Source: Pithys albifrons albifrons (taxonomy: Eukaryota > Chordata > Aves > Passeriformes > Thamnophilidae). From it: a DNA stretch of 64,000 nucleotides. Each line of letters opens with the position of its first letter. Position 1 is the stretch's first letter. Shown in pieces: positions 13,080 to 23,380 of the stretch. Under the pieces are notes generated by a model that had not been told where the DNA came from, did no database searches, and saw nothing but the letters and a program-made list of their open reading frames with translations. Made by a program: the position numbers and the translations under genes. The stretch is taken from positions 41,081,669 to 41,145,668 of the forward strand of contig NC_092462.1 in NCBI RefSeq assembly GCF_047495875.1, written 5' to 3'.

Positions 13080-13700
13080 TTTACTAAACTCAAAGAAAAG
13101 CCTGAACTCATCCCCCACCTCCCACGCCACCCCCTCACCCATGGTCTTTAGTGGGGTTACCTTTCTCCCCCATGCAGCCTCTTGTATCACTTCCTTTGAA
13201 GTCGTTCACAGCATTTGTTTGACAGCCACTGGGTGTGGGAAGTATAAGGCTATAGCAAGTATCTCCATAGCATAATCCGCCCAGTCACTGTTGGTCACTG
13301 ATCCAGCTGCATGCAGCAGCTTAGTAGTCAAAGGGCATGGTAATTCCCTCCTTCTGTCTTTTCTTTCTTCCAAGGCAAAGTCTTCACCTGGTGTTTTTGA
13401 TTCATGCATTCAAATTATGATGGCTGCCATCATCAGCCCTGTGGGTGACATTAGAAATTCTCTGAGCCAACAGCTAATACCACAGCTTGTTAAGCGACCA
13501 TGTCAGCCTGATTTTAGGGCCCGTTTTGCAGTTCACCGCAGGCCTATCTAAAAGCATCAGGAGTCTCCATCTAGCAGGACAGGCTCATTGTCTTTCTAAA
13601 TGTCTCCTTCTGATAAGCACATCCAAATATGGTTCATTCACTGTGGATTTGAAGGCACAGTGGGGAACTTGGCTCACACAGAGACTGCAACAAAATGCTT
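13080..13700. other. GC-richer block, open in several frames on both strands
   Basis: This block is clearly less AT-rich than the DNA around it. It carries overlapping open frames on both strands: 13,039-13,275, 13,291-13,551 and 13,487-13,702 on plus; 12,996-13,190 and 13,206-13,409 on minus. No family is recognisable in any translation. Low stop density in many frames fits a conserved regulatory element or a GC-richer insertion better than one gene. The minus strand offers donor-like CAG|GTGAAG and CATGG|GTGAGG sites but no convincing exon could be built. Confidence 0.35.
13112..13140 (-). other. Potential G-quadruplex on the minus strand
   Basis: Four C-runs on plus (13,112-13,116; 13,121-13,123; 13,130-13,134; 13,138-13,140) with spacers of four, six and three bases meet the usual pattern of four G-tracts of at least three on the complementary strand. 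Whether it folds is not shown by the sequence. Confidence 0.55.
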
Positions 13701-15214
13701 AATATTTTCAGTTGGTACAGAGCTAAAGAACCCAATTTTCAATTTCAGGATACAAACATTTACTCCTTGACTATGATCAAGAGTTTGAAATTTAAATCAG
13801 AAGTCTTCAAAAGCTATTCTAACTCTCAAAGGAATAGGCTTTCCTGTACTTAGTACAAAGAAAACCCTGGGTTTATATCAGAGTTTAAACACACAGAATT
13901 CACAAGATGACCAGGAGTATAGTTGCCTAAAGACGTTGTAGAAAATTTTTCTCTGAATAATTTTGTGTGAAGTATATGATTTCAGTAACTGTGAGGTTAG
14001 TGACAGGTCTATGAATACTGCGGTCTTATCAGCCTTGCAAACTTTATTTGGTTTTAAATAAGAGCTATGAACACATAATTGTCTATGCTGCCTTATATAT
14101 TTCTTTTTAATGTTTTGTCTAACCCGAGCTTTGGCAATAGAAGGCAATGAATATCTTTCAGTTGCAGGAAAAGGGAATTATACAAAAAGTGTACTGTTGC
14201 TACTCTCTATATTTAGCTGAGTCTCTGATCTGCAAACTGTTATTTTTTTTTAGATAGAAACAGGGCTAAGTTTTTTCTAACTTCGTAGGCACTTTTTTAA
14301 TCAGAAAACAAATAGATGTCCTTTCCCATAGCATAAATCCACAATTATAATACTAATGCAACAGCTTTTGTTCTTTAAGAAGAAAATCAGTTACTTGCCA
14401 ATGAGGTATGTAAAAGTGTTTATCTTGCAGAACTATCAGTTTGAGCCAGTATGCATAAGGAAAGAGCTAATTTAAGAAATCCGCAGGAAATTAGAGTGGC
14501 TCTTTTATTATCAACATCAATTTCCTAAATACTGTGTTGCTTTTGGCTTATATTCCACTGACCTACTGTAATGATGCTGCAGACTTATTTTATTCCTCTG
14601 TAAGCTGGCAAACTGGCAGCTATGCTAGTCTGTTGGCTTTCTTATGGAGATAACTAAGAAACCCATTTTCTAACAGAAAAATCTAGTCTTTTGTACCCTG
14701 TGTCTCCTTTAGTGATTGTGATTTCATGTGTAACATGCTATTAGAAAACTTCTTCCCCCTTATAAATTCTCAAAGGCTTTATAGGAAGAGGATGTTTCCA
14801 AAATGCACCATAATTGCACTGTGGCAGACATTCATACTTTTCCATTTTTAAAGTGTAGTTTTTCTGTTGTTACTAAGTATGTGAGACAAAGCTTTGACTT
14901 GATTGAGATATGTAGGAGTTACATCTCACACAACGTATATATCTCTCCAAATATTAAATGTAATTTAATTCAGCAGGCAAATTTCCATTCTCATTATTTT
15001 CCAACCACTTTTTCTCTAGTATGTCTGGAAGGCTTTTTGACATGGTATAAAACAGAGAGATATGTGGGTATAAGGTGGAGCAAAAGCTGTGAATGCAGAA
15101 CTACACAATTCTATGTGGACTTAAAAAAATTAGGGTTGGAGTAGATGTCTAAAATTAGACAAACAGAGCAGGATAATTCAGAAAGAATAGAAGAAGTTCC
15201 CTCGTGTAATGTAC
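13701..15214. other. Unique non-coding DNA
   Basis: No gene or repeat was identified. The 113-codon frame at 14,803-15,144 ends just before the CR1 element and resembles nothing I know. The CR1 copy may begin slightly upstream of where its reading becomes recognisable. Confidence 0.5.
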
Positions 15215-16410
15215 AGAAAAACCAGATGATCAGCATGGATTTGTGAAAGGCAAGTACTGCTTGACTAACCTGGTGTCCTATGACAAGCTGACCCTCCTAG
15301 TGGATGAGAGAAAGAGTGTGCATGTTGTCTACCTAGAGTTTAGTAAAGACTTTGACACTAATTCCCACAACACTCTCCTGCAGAAACTGGCTGTTTATGA
15401 CTTGAACAGGTGCACTTATGGGTAAAAAACTCGCTGGGCCCAGAGAATGGTAGTGAATGGAGTTACATCCAGCTGGCAGTCTGTCACAAGTGTTGTTACC
15501 CTGGGCTCAGGTGGGGCCAGTCCTGTTTAATGAATGTCTTTATCTATGATCCAAATGAGGGCATCGAGGGCACTGTCATTAAGTTTGTGAATGAGACCAA
15601 GTTGAGCAGGAGTGTTGATCTGCTGAAGGGTGAGAAGGCTATGCAGAGGGATCTGGACAGGCTGGATTGGTGGGCCAAGAACAGTATGACGTTCAACAAG
15701 GCAAAGTGTCAAGTCCTGAATGTGGATTATGGCAACCCCGTGTAGTACTACAGGCAGGGGTAAGAGTGGCTGAAAAGCTGCCTGGCAGAAAAGGACCTGG
15801 AGATGTTGCTCAACAGGTTGGCTGAACATGAGCCAGCAGTGATTTCAGATGGCCAAGATACGCAATGGCATCAGAAATAGTGTGGCCAGCAGGACTAGGG
15901 CAGTGATAAGCACAGTCAAAGTCATGCCTTAGGCCCCTCACTACCTGAAAGATCTTGAGGTGCTGGAGCATCTCCAGAGAAAGGCAACAAAGCTGGAGAA
16001 GTCCTGTGAGGAGCATCTGAGGAAGCTGGGGTTATTTATCCTGGAGAAAAGGAGTCTCAGGGCAGACCTTATTGCTCACTACAGCTACCTCAAAGCAGGT
16101 TGTAGCAAGGTGGGGCATCAGCCTCTTCTCCCAGCTAACAAGCCATAGAACAAGAGGAAATGACTTCAAGTTGCACCCAGAGAGGTTTAGATTTTGGATA
16201 TTAAGAAAAATGTCTTCACTGAAAGGGTTGTTAAGCATTGGAACAGTCTGCCAAGGAAAGAAGTTAAGTCACCACTGCTGGAGGTATTTAAAAATTTTGG
16301 TGTTGTGGCACCTAGGGACATGGCTTCATGGTGGGCTTGGCCATGCTGGGTTAAGGGTTGGACTCACTGCTCTAAAAGGTCTTTTCCAACCTAAATGATT
16401 TTGTAATATT
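15215..16410 (+). mobile_element. CR1 LINE, 5'-truncated: 3' half of RT, C-terminal region and 3' end
   Basis: CR1 is a non-LTR retrotransposon copied by target-primed reverse transcription; ORF2 encodes an endonuclease and a reverse transcriptase. This copy begins inside the RT: a QHGFVKGKYCLTNLV block, the motif A region VYLEFSKDFDTNSH (about 15,327-15,365), a frameshifted serine/threonine-rich stretch, then the motif C region KFVNETKLS (15,581-15,607). Next come the DLDRLDWWAKNSMTFNKAKC segment and, in other frames, the conserved C-terminal end with KHWNSLPRKEV (about 16,230). The 3' end closes with CTTTTCCAACCTAAATGATT and a degenerate short terminal repeat. The copy is dead: frames change several times, motif A has E for the catalytic D, and the motif C aspartates read NE. 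The 5' half is missing, as is common for CR1. Confidence 0.92.
15243..15745 (+). pseudogene. Reverse transcriptase remnant of the CR1 copy
   Basis: The RT remnant is read from two overlapping frames, 15,243-15,425 and 15,410-15,745, with the switch near 15,410-15,425 and at least one more one-base shift within 15,430-15,530, where the serine/threonine/glycine-rich stretch is better read in the third frame. Residues expected to bind catalytic metal in this family are replaced (motif A D to E; motif C double D to N-E), so no activity is expected even apart from the frameshifts. There is no promoter or start of its own; it is a passenger of the LINE. Confidence 0.85.
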
Positions 16411-18162
16411 AGGTATTTTGTGAGAGTGCAATGGCAGCAATAAGCTAATGATTTGTTCCCATTGCTTTGCTATAGAGATACTTATGGAGAATTGCATTAC
16501 ATGGGATCTACTAATGTGGTTTGTTAAGCTTACTTGAATCTTATTGACTCTTGTCTACACAGGGCATAACAGAGCTTAAACTTGAGTCCACCATCATTTT
16601 CCCTTCTTCATGGTCCTAAAATACAAAACATTTCTTCCACTTATTAAAATATCTTCCATCGCTTTCCATATTTTTTAGATTGTGATTAGGAATTAACACA
16701 GTTAATTCCAAGATGAATCAGACAAAGTACCCCAGCACTGTTATTTAAGTGATGAGCAAATGAATTTCACAAAGGAGTCCTTCATCCCCAGTCAGCATGC
16801 CATTAAAAAGAACAAAACCCCAAGATTACTATAAATCACGTTTTTTCTTCATTTGTCCTCATATACAAACTCTTAATACTTGTATTAGCAAGTTTAGTAT
16901 TTTTCCCTATGACATTTTATGAGAAAAATACTGGTTATGATTTCAGTACTTGTGGACTAGTCTGCATGCTATCAATCAAAGTATCCTGTCTGGATTTTGT
17001 TATCTCCCTCCATTCTCTCCAGCAGCCTGCAGGCTGCTTTCAGGTCTCAGAAGAAATAAGCCTTTCCTTTTAAAAATAAGCAAGAGCTTAGCAATGAATA
17101 CTACTGCTGCCTCAATTCCTTCCATTATAATGTCCTGCCTAATGCTTTTCACTTTACTTTTCATTTCCTTTGTGTGCTGAGATCTGGGAAAATTAAGATC
17201 TGCAGTACTCCATATTCAAGCATATATTTGAGACTGGCACCTTGCAGCATTCTCACATGATCTCTGCTATTAGTGAATGTAAAAACAGTTTCTACCCATC
17301 TCCCTCTTCCTATTTCTTGAACTAATAGATCAGTGGGAGAAATTTTCCATGCATAATGTAAAGAAAGAGGAGCTTAACTCAATGATTTTTTGGTTAACCA
17401 TTGATTGGAGTAGAGGAGGAGAATCCAGAAATTTTGTAATTTTGGAGGGTTTTTTATGACTTTCTGCCTGGACTTCAATCTCTAAGATGAGTATCATCAT
17501 CTTCCTGGTGAGGTGCTGGCAAGGAGCTGGAACCTGATTTTGTGAGTTAGCAAAATCCATGAATGATTGTAGAAAAATAATATAAGCATTGTAAAAGAAA
17601 ACTTGATGGGGAAAAAACCAGAACCACGAAGCATTCATTTGGGTACTTGACAGCCACAGAAAACTCGCTATTACGTTAGACTGTTACAATTAATTATGTT
17701 AAACTGTTACCGTTAATGCTAATGAGAAGGTATCAAAGGAGAAACTAGAGATCAACATGACACATACATACAGGTACTAAGTGTAGTATTCTTCATAGAA
17801 GAGGAGGATCAGAGGGTGTGACAGGTCTTTGCAGTATATCCTGCTTTCTGTAAAATACATAGCTAGCACTGAAAAATCAATTCTAGTAAGAAGACCAATA
17901 TTTTTTTTTCTATATGTGCATGAGCTCAGGCTCTGATTCTGTTTGGGACTCCTAAATGATCTCATTCGTCCCACTCACAAGATGCTTTGTGTCTTGTTGC
18001 TGAGCAGGCTCACAGCACATGAACTATATATCTTTTGATTAAAACAAAATTTGAAGATATTGTTCTGGCAATATACTTTATCTACTCCAACCCCTAGACA
18101 TTTAGTCTATGAGATCAAGACATAGATAGTGCATAGCACAGTCTGAAACATGTAGTGTGGAT
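16411..18162. other. Unique non-coding DNA
   Basis: No gene or transposon recognised between the CR1 copy and the solo LTR. Short chance frames only (for example 17,330-17,638 on minus). A two-unit tandem repeat at 17,672-17,717 is listed separately. Confidence 0.5.
17672..17717. repeat. Two-copy 23-bp tandem repeat
   Basis: Units 17,672-17,694 and 17,695-17,717 are abutting 23-mers sharing 19 of 23 bases, with the common core ACTGTTAC followed by TTAAT. It looks like an old local duplication by slippage. No further copies were seen on either side. Confidence 0.75.
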
Positions 18163-18168
18163 GATGGG
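18163..18168. repeat. Left target-site duplication of the solo LTR
   Basis: GATGGG immediately precedes the TG that opens the LTR and is repeated directly after the LTR at 18,577-18,582. A 6-bp duplication is the size made by alpha- and beta-like retroviral integrases, which in birds corresponds to ERVK-type elements. Confidence 0.6.
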
Positions 18169-18477
18169 TGTTGTGAGATTGCTTGCAAAAAGTTAATTTC
18201 TGAGCAATCCAAACTGCTTTAGCTCCATGAGAATCATGCTGATATTTCAGCCTGCAAGGACACACACCTGCTGTTTGTCCAGTAGGCGACAGTCACTCCT
18301 TGCAAGTGTTTTCATGAGAACGTCTCAACTGACTTCCTGATCTCCGGACATGGACCTCAAAACATCGAGATGAGATAATACAAACACCAGACTTGTGAGA
18401 GATAGGCTTTTAACCAATTAGAAGTTCTAGGGTGTTGGGGTGAGACTCGTTTAGCCAATAAGATGTACCTCTAACCC

Positions 18478-18485
18478 TATATAAA
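18478..18485 (+). promoter_or_regulatory. TATA box of the LTR promoter
   Basis: TATATAAA follows a CCAAT box by 18 bases and precedes the AATAAA signal by 15. Position and spacing fit a core retroviral promoter. Whether it still drives any transcript cannot be seen. Confidence 0.65.
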
Positions 18486-18500
18486 CCGTGTGCTGTGTGT

Positions 18501-18506
18501 AATAAA
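18501..18506 (+). terminator. Polyadenylation signal of the LTR
   Basis: AATAAA is followed within 40 bases by a G/T-rich stretch (GAGCTTGTTGGTGAAG), the usual downstream element for cleavage and polyadenylation. A CACTATAAACTTCA segment between the two offers CA cleavage sites. Confidence 0.6.
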
Positions 18507-18576
18507 AGGTCTTCACTATAAACTTCATGAGCTTGTTGGTGAAGTCCTTTCTCTACGCGAAAGTTTGTTTACTTTA

Positions 18577-18582
18577 GATGGG
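18577..18582. repeat. Right target-site duplication of the solo LTR
   Basis: GATGGG directly after the LTR, identical to 18,163-18,168. One extra G follows on this side only. Confidence 0.6.
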
Positions 18583-21500
18583 GTCTCAGTATCCACAGCT
18601 GAACTTATCAAATCTTCTCTTACAGAAACACACTGTATGAAGACATAGCCATAGTTTCTTCTGTTTCATGTCAGATTTATTTGCCCATACTAGTAACCTG
18701 GTAACTGTCTTAAAAATTGCAAGAAATCTGAGAAAAATTAGAAGTGCCTTTGATGGGTCTCTCAGCACCCAACTGTATTGTGAAGAAAAGTCTTAGGAAA
18801 CAAATCTTGGCTCTTTTATCTTTTTTTTTTTTCATCCTTCTGTATTGATAAACACTCTTCCCAGGTGAGAAGAAATTGTTGCAACTCTGATTTTTAAGTG
18901 AGACATGCTTTAGCAACTCTACTGGACATTTTTAGCCATTGAATGTTTTAATTCCTTAAACTGATACTTCGCTTTTGCACTTAGTATGTACACAGCAACA
19001 TTTGAAAATTATTTTGAACAGTGAAAGATGCATTTTATATGTAGTGAGAAAGGACCAAAAGCATATCTCTTCTTTCCAAATGTAATGAGGTCTGCAACAA
19101 AGCAGCTCATCAAAGATGTAAATGTACCTGAATTACTAAGTCCTCATTTTCTGAGCGGCGGCAATTAAATAAACTTGAAACCAGTGGCTGTAATCCTCAA
19201 GATTGGATCTGATTAATAACACAAGCGATAGCCTGCTGATTCTAAAGTCAAAAACTGAATAAATGCATGTTGCCACATTCAGCAATAAAGTAATAAGCTG
19301 TTTAGAATAAATATGATTGGCCCAAAATAATGCCAGAAACCATATCAAACACACACAAAAAAAAACCAGAACGTAAAATAAATATATCCACAATTTGAAT
19401 CAGAGTTAGGATGATAGATATGGTAAAAAATTATTCATGGCATATTTAAGTGAGGCCTAACTAGTGCCACAATAGCAGTATTTATTTAATTAGAGCATGG
19501 TCATTGTTTGACAATTACTTTTAAAAACTTCCCTAAAATCAAATAGATAATAATTGTAAAATTGTAATCGTTCAGCTATGCAAGCAATCGGAAAGTTTAA
19601 TAGCTGTCCAAGGGAGTAAAGAACCTAGATAGATTTGGCATATCAAATCATTGCAATACAGTAACTAACAAAATAGAAAACTGTTAATGGAATTACTTGC
19701 ATATTAAAGAAAGCAAAGATTGCTATTTGATATCCCAAACCTGAGAATTAGCTGACAAGAATCAGTGAAGCCAGTAGCCATGTAAATTGCATGGGATAGT
19801 TAAAACAGGCAGTTTCCTTGCCAGTATGGCACATTCTGGAAGTGCTTTACTCTTCAGAATATATCAATGGCCACAGCAGATGAGGCAGTAGTTCCATCTA
19901 ACCTCTGATTGTGTCACTAAGAATGGCTATGCAGGTATGTGACTCATCTCCTAATATTCTCCTAATTACCAACCATTTTAAGCTTAGAATTGTACAGAGA
20001 CAGATGTGGTTGTATGTGTGTGTCTTGTTTTTAGTGGGTCTTTCTTCTCTCTCTTTTCCAGATTCCCCTAGAGCCTATTCAGACTTTGCATATGTATAGC
20101 TCTCCCTAGTAATGATTCCATAAATATCCTCTTTTTTTTCTTCAGGTATATAGTCTAGTTTCATTACTGGTCCCCAGGTCTTGTATGGTAAGAGATGATC
20201 AGTCCCTATCCACCATCTCAGTGTGACTTTTGTTATTGTAGACTTCTGAAACTCACATAAATACATCTTTTAACAGGTAGATGGACCCTAATCTGTGCTG
20301 TTCTTCCTCACAAAGCAGTGCTTCCATGTTTCTGATAGCTATTGAACTTCATTCTGAAGTTTTCTGAGATTTCTGAGATGTGAGAGACGCATGGTATTCA
20401 AGGTGTGGCAGAACAAAAATTTTTGGTGCAATAGAATAGTACAGTGATGTTTATTGTGTTGTATTGTGGTCTTTTCATAATATTTGGATTACTTTCTGCC
20501 TGGTGTTAACCTTAATTTGTCCTTTGGTAATGGATTTTTGTCAAAAGTCATTTGGATATTAATGTTACCTCAGCTGGACCACTTTGTACGTCAAGTGGAT
20601 CACACATATGCTCCATGATTCTTCAAAAGAGCTTTAGGATTTGCATGTGCCAAAATTATGCTTCCCAAGTAGAATACGTCTATTCATGTGACCATTAATC
20701 AGAATATTCATTTACCTAGCAGAGACATCAGGATTACATATAGGTATGCATTTCCTCAGATTTGTCCAACCCTCCCTCATGCTCTTTGAAATCAAGGAAG
20801 ATTTAAGGCAGAGATTTCATACCAACAATAACTAGTACATACATTTCACCCCTAGGCTCTTGTAGAAAATCTGATTGAATACCACCTACCCTTAGGTGTT
20901 TACTAATTTCCATTTTTTGTCACTGTTCTGTAATAAATTTCACAGTCTCTATAATGTCAGATCCTCTGTCAGACAGGGGTTAAGCAAGGGATTGTTCCTC
21001 GTTTCTTCCACAGTGAATTCAGGGAATTAATTTGGTTTTCCTACAATGACTTTAGGTTGTCTTGACAATTCTTCTGTACCCTCCTCATCAACTGGCACTA
21101 CAGAATCTCTGGCATGAGTCTTTCTCTTTATACATTTCAAGGAAGGTCTGTTATTGCTTATCATTTCTACTAGTTGCTTTTCGAGTTCTCTTTTTAGCCC
21201 ATTTGGTTATGCTTTTGCATTTAGTCTTCCAGATTTCATTGTTCTTTTTATTTTCTTCATTTTCATATTATCTCAAGTATTTGAAGTGTACTGTCTTCTT
21301 TGTCATAACCTCCTTAACCTTTAAGATTAAGGATACTATTTCACAGTGAGAAGCTATATTAGGCATATTGCAGCATCATTTTACATAATTTATGTTGATT
21401 GGGACTATAAAGACAATGTAATTTTTGTTTTTCAATTCTCTAACAGAAGAAATATATCAGCAGGATATTATTAAACATTTCCTAGAAAAACATTTCAGTT

Positions 21501-23068
21501 TTGTATCCCTCATTAAAAAAATTTAATCTGGTACTTCAGTAAAGGATCCCTGAAAATAGGAAAATACCAGATTTTTTTGTGTAGCCTGTTGTCTGTCAAA
21601 GAAAGCAATTCAGTTTTCCAAGTGATATATTTTAGTTTTAATAGTGTATACATGCTGTCTTGACACCAGGGCAGCCATTCCTTCCTTGACTTTTAAATTA
21701 TGGCACAAACATTTCTCATCAATTGCAATTTTAGAGCCATTTGAAAGCTTAGATTTGGCCCTGTAGTTTCGCTGTGCCTGTACAATTGAGGAGAATAACT
21801 TCTGTGATGAGTACTATTATGGTCATTGTCTTCCTGTGAGGTGGACCTAAGTCTCTGCTGAAGCTGGACAAGATGCAATAAGTGTGTGCAGTCCTCTGAG
21901 TATTGCTAAGGGATGTCTGTGAATTCACAAGGTGTAAGGAGTGTGCCATTTATGCTGTTCCATGTAGGCTATGAAAATATACCATTTTTTAAAAGATTGG
22001 CTATGTGCACCACTACTGTATGGTTAATACTTAATTTCAAGAAATAAGCTATATAAAAAAGGGCTTTGCATCAGACTTCCTGAGCTTATGTAAGCAAATA
22101 ATCATCCTATGGTGGTTTGAAATCAAAAGCTAAAGTGCCTTTTTCCACTGTTAGAGTTTCTTAGGTATGATTCTACAATTGGGTGCTTTTTTTGCCTGCA
22201 AAATTTGAATTCATAGAGTGTACTTTTCTCTCTATAGGATATCTAGTTTGTGTGAATTATCACATATTTAACATATTGTACATATGTAAATTGTGTATTG
22301 ATATGTAGAATTTTGGGGAACTTAAATTTTCAGATATGTGTTTCACAGCAACCACTTCTGCTCCTCCAAGTAGCATTGGCATAACAATATTAAAATCATG
22401 GTTAGTAGGGTCTCTTTCAGGATTTTACAAACTGTAGGCAGTCCTTCTAACTTTCTCAATTTTGTTGTCAATTATTGTTTGCTGAGAGGTTATTGGTACT
22501 AACAGATATCAAGAAGCATCCCATGAAAAATGAAGGGTGGTTCGTCATGAAAAGGGTAGCCCTTCCTAGTGATTCATCATAAATGATGAAAGGCTAATTC
22601 CCTAATGAAGCTGTTCTTATACCTTTACAGTCTGCATGTGCCAATGGCCACTGTCAAAGATAAAATCATTGGGTAGCAGAAGTTGTGGGGTGGCCTTGTT
22701 TGTGGAACTCTAAATGTAGTAAATTTTATTAATACAAAATTTTAGGCACTGAGTACTAAAGTCTGTTGTCTAAACTGATGGCCTGGATTTTTGTTTCCAA
22801 GCACTTCAGGCACAAATTCCTTCTTGGCCAAGAAGAGAGTCTTTGCTAGACAAGCTTGAAATTTTCTGGAAACTAGTTTTGTTGTGCTGCATGTATGTTT
22901 CACTTTTAATTCCCCAGTCCTGTCTGGTAGAATACAAGCACATGTGGTCATAAACACTCCATTACTTCTGCCCGAACAGATTCTATATTGTGCCTTTTTT
23001 TAACTTTGTTTAAAACTTTTTGGAAAGTGTAGAATTTAATTCTGGTCAAAATAGGAAATAGTTAACCT
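18583..23068. other. Unique non-coding DNA
   Basis: No gene or repeat recognised. The part at 19,440-19,880 has a rich mix of TAATTA/ATTAG-type homeodomain cores and few homopolymers, and looks more like a constrained non-coding element than neutral DNA, but that is only an impression. A poly-T run lies at about 18,819-18,832. The remainder is AT-rich with short chance frames. Confidence 0.45.
22573..22590. repeat. Short inverted repeat
   Basis: TTCATCAT, two bases AA, ATGATGAA: perfect 8-bp arms. This length is not unusual in AT-rich DNA and no function is implied. Confidence 0.6.
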
Positions 23069-23380
23069 AGATTCACAAAATGGCTTGGATTGGAAAAGAC
23101 TTTAAAGATCTTTCAGTTGTACACACCCCTCATGCCACCTTAAGCAGGGACACTACCCACTAGATTAGGGCTCCCTCCAGCTTGGCCTTGAACACAGCTA
23201 GGGTGTTAACAGCTTCTCTGGGCAACGTGTTCCAGTGCCTAACTAGCCGCTGAGAAAAGAATTTCTTTCTAAAATCTAATCTAATCTAGTCTCTCATCTT
23301 TCACTTTAAAGTCATTCCCCTTTGTCCTATCACTATCTCCCCTTATAAAACCTCTAGCAGACATACTCCTGCTGGAGAAA
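23069..23380 (-). mobile_element. CR1 LINE 3' end
   Basis: Read on plus, the segment opens with the complement of a CR1 terminal repeat and tail (ATTCACAAAATGGCTTGGAT, then TGGAAAAGACTTTAAAGATCTTT). It continues through the CR1 3' region with GCAGGGACACTACCCACTAGATTAGG, CTTGGCCTTGAACACAGCTAGGG and GGGCAACGTGTTCCAGTGCC. It ends near TTTGTCCTATCACTATCTCCCC. Order and orientation show a LINE on minus that is truncated to its last ~300 bases. The copy is old: many substitutions and CpGs mostly gone. Confidence 0.88.

Larger units (their letters stand above)
18169..18576 (+). mobile_element. Solo LTR of an endogenous retrovirus (ERVK-like by its 6-bp duplication)
   Basis: This 408-bp segment has the parts of a retroviral LTR in order. 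It has a TG start, two CCAAT boxes (18,414-18,418 and 18,455-18,459), a TATATAAA box (18,478-18,485), an AATAAA signal (18,501-18,506), a GT-rich stretch after it (about 18,526-18,541), and a U5-like pyrimidine-rich end. It is flanked by GATGGG on both sides. No gag, pol or env sequence lies beside it, so it is a solo LTR left by recombination between two LTRs. The AATAAA lies only 15 bases past the TATA box, so it probably sits in U3 ahead of a short R, as in some avian retroviruses (inference). The right end reads TA, not the usual CA, which may be a later change. The retained CpGs suggest that it is younger than the CR1 copies. Confidence 0.75.

Noticed and set aside
15527..15829. 100-codon minus-strand frame
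   Set aside because: It lies wholly inside the plus-strand CR1 RT remnant and is the shadow of that coding sequence.
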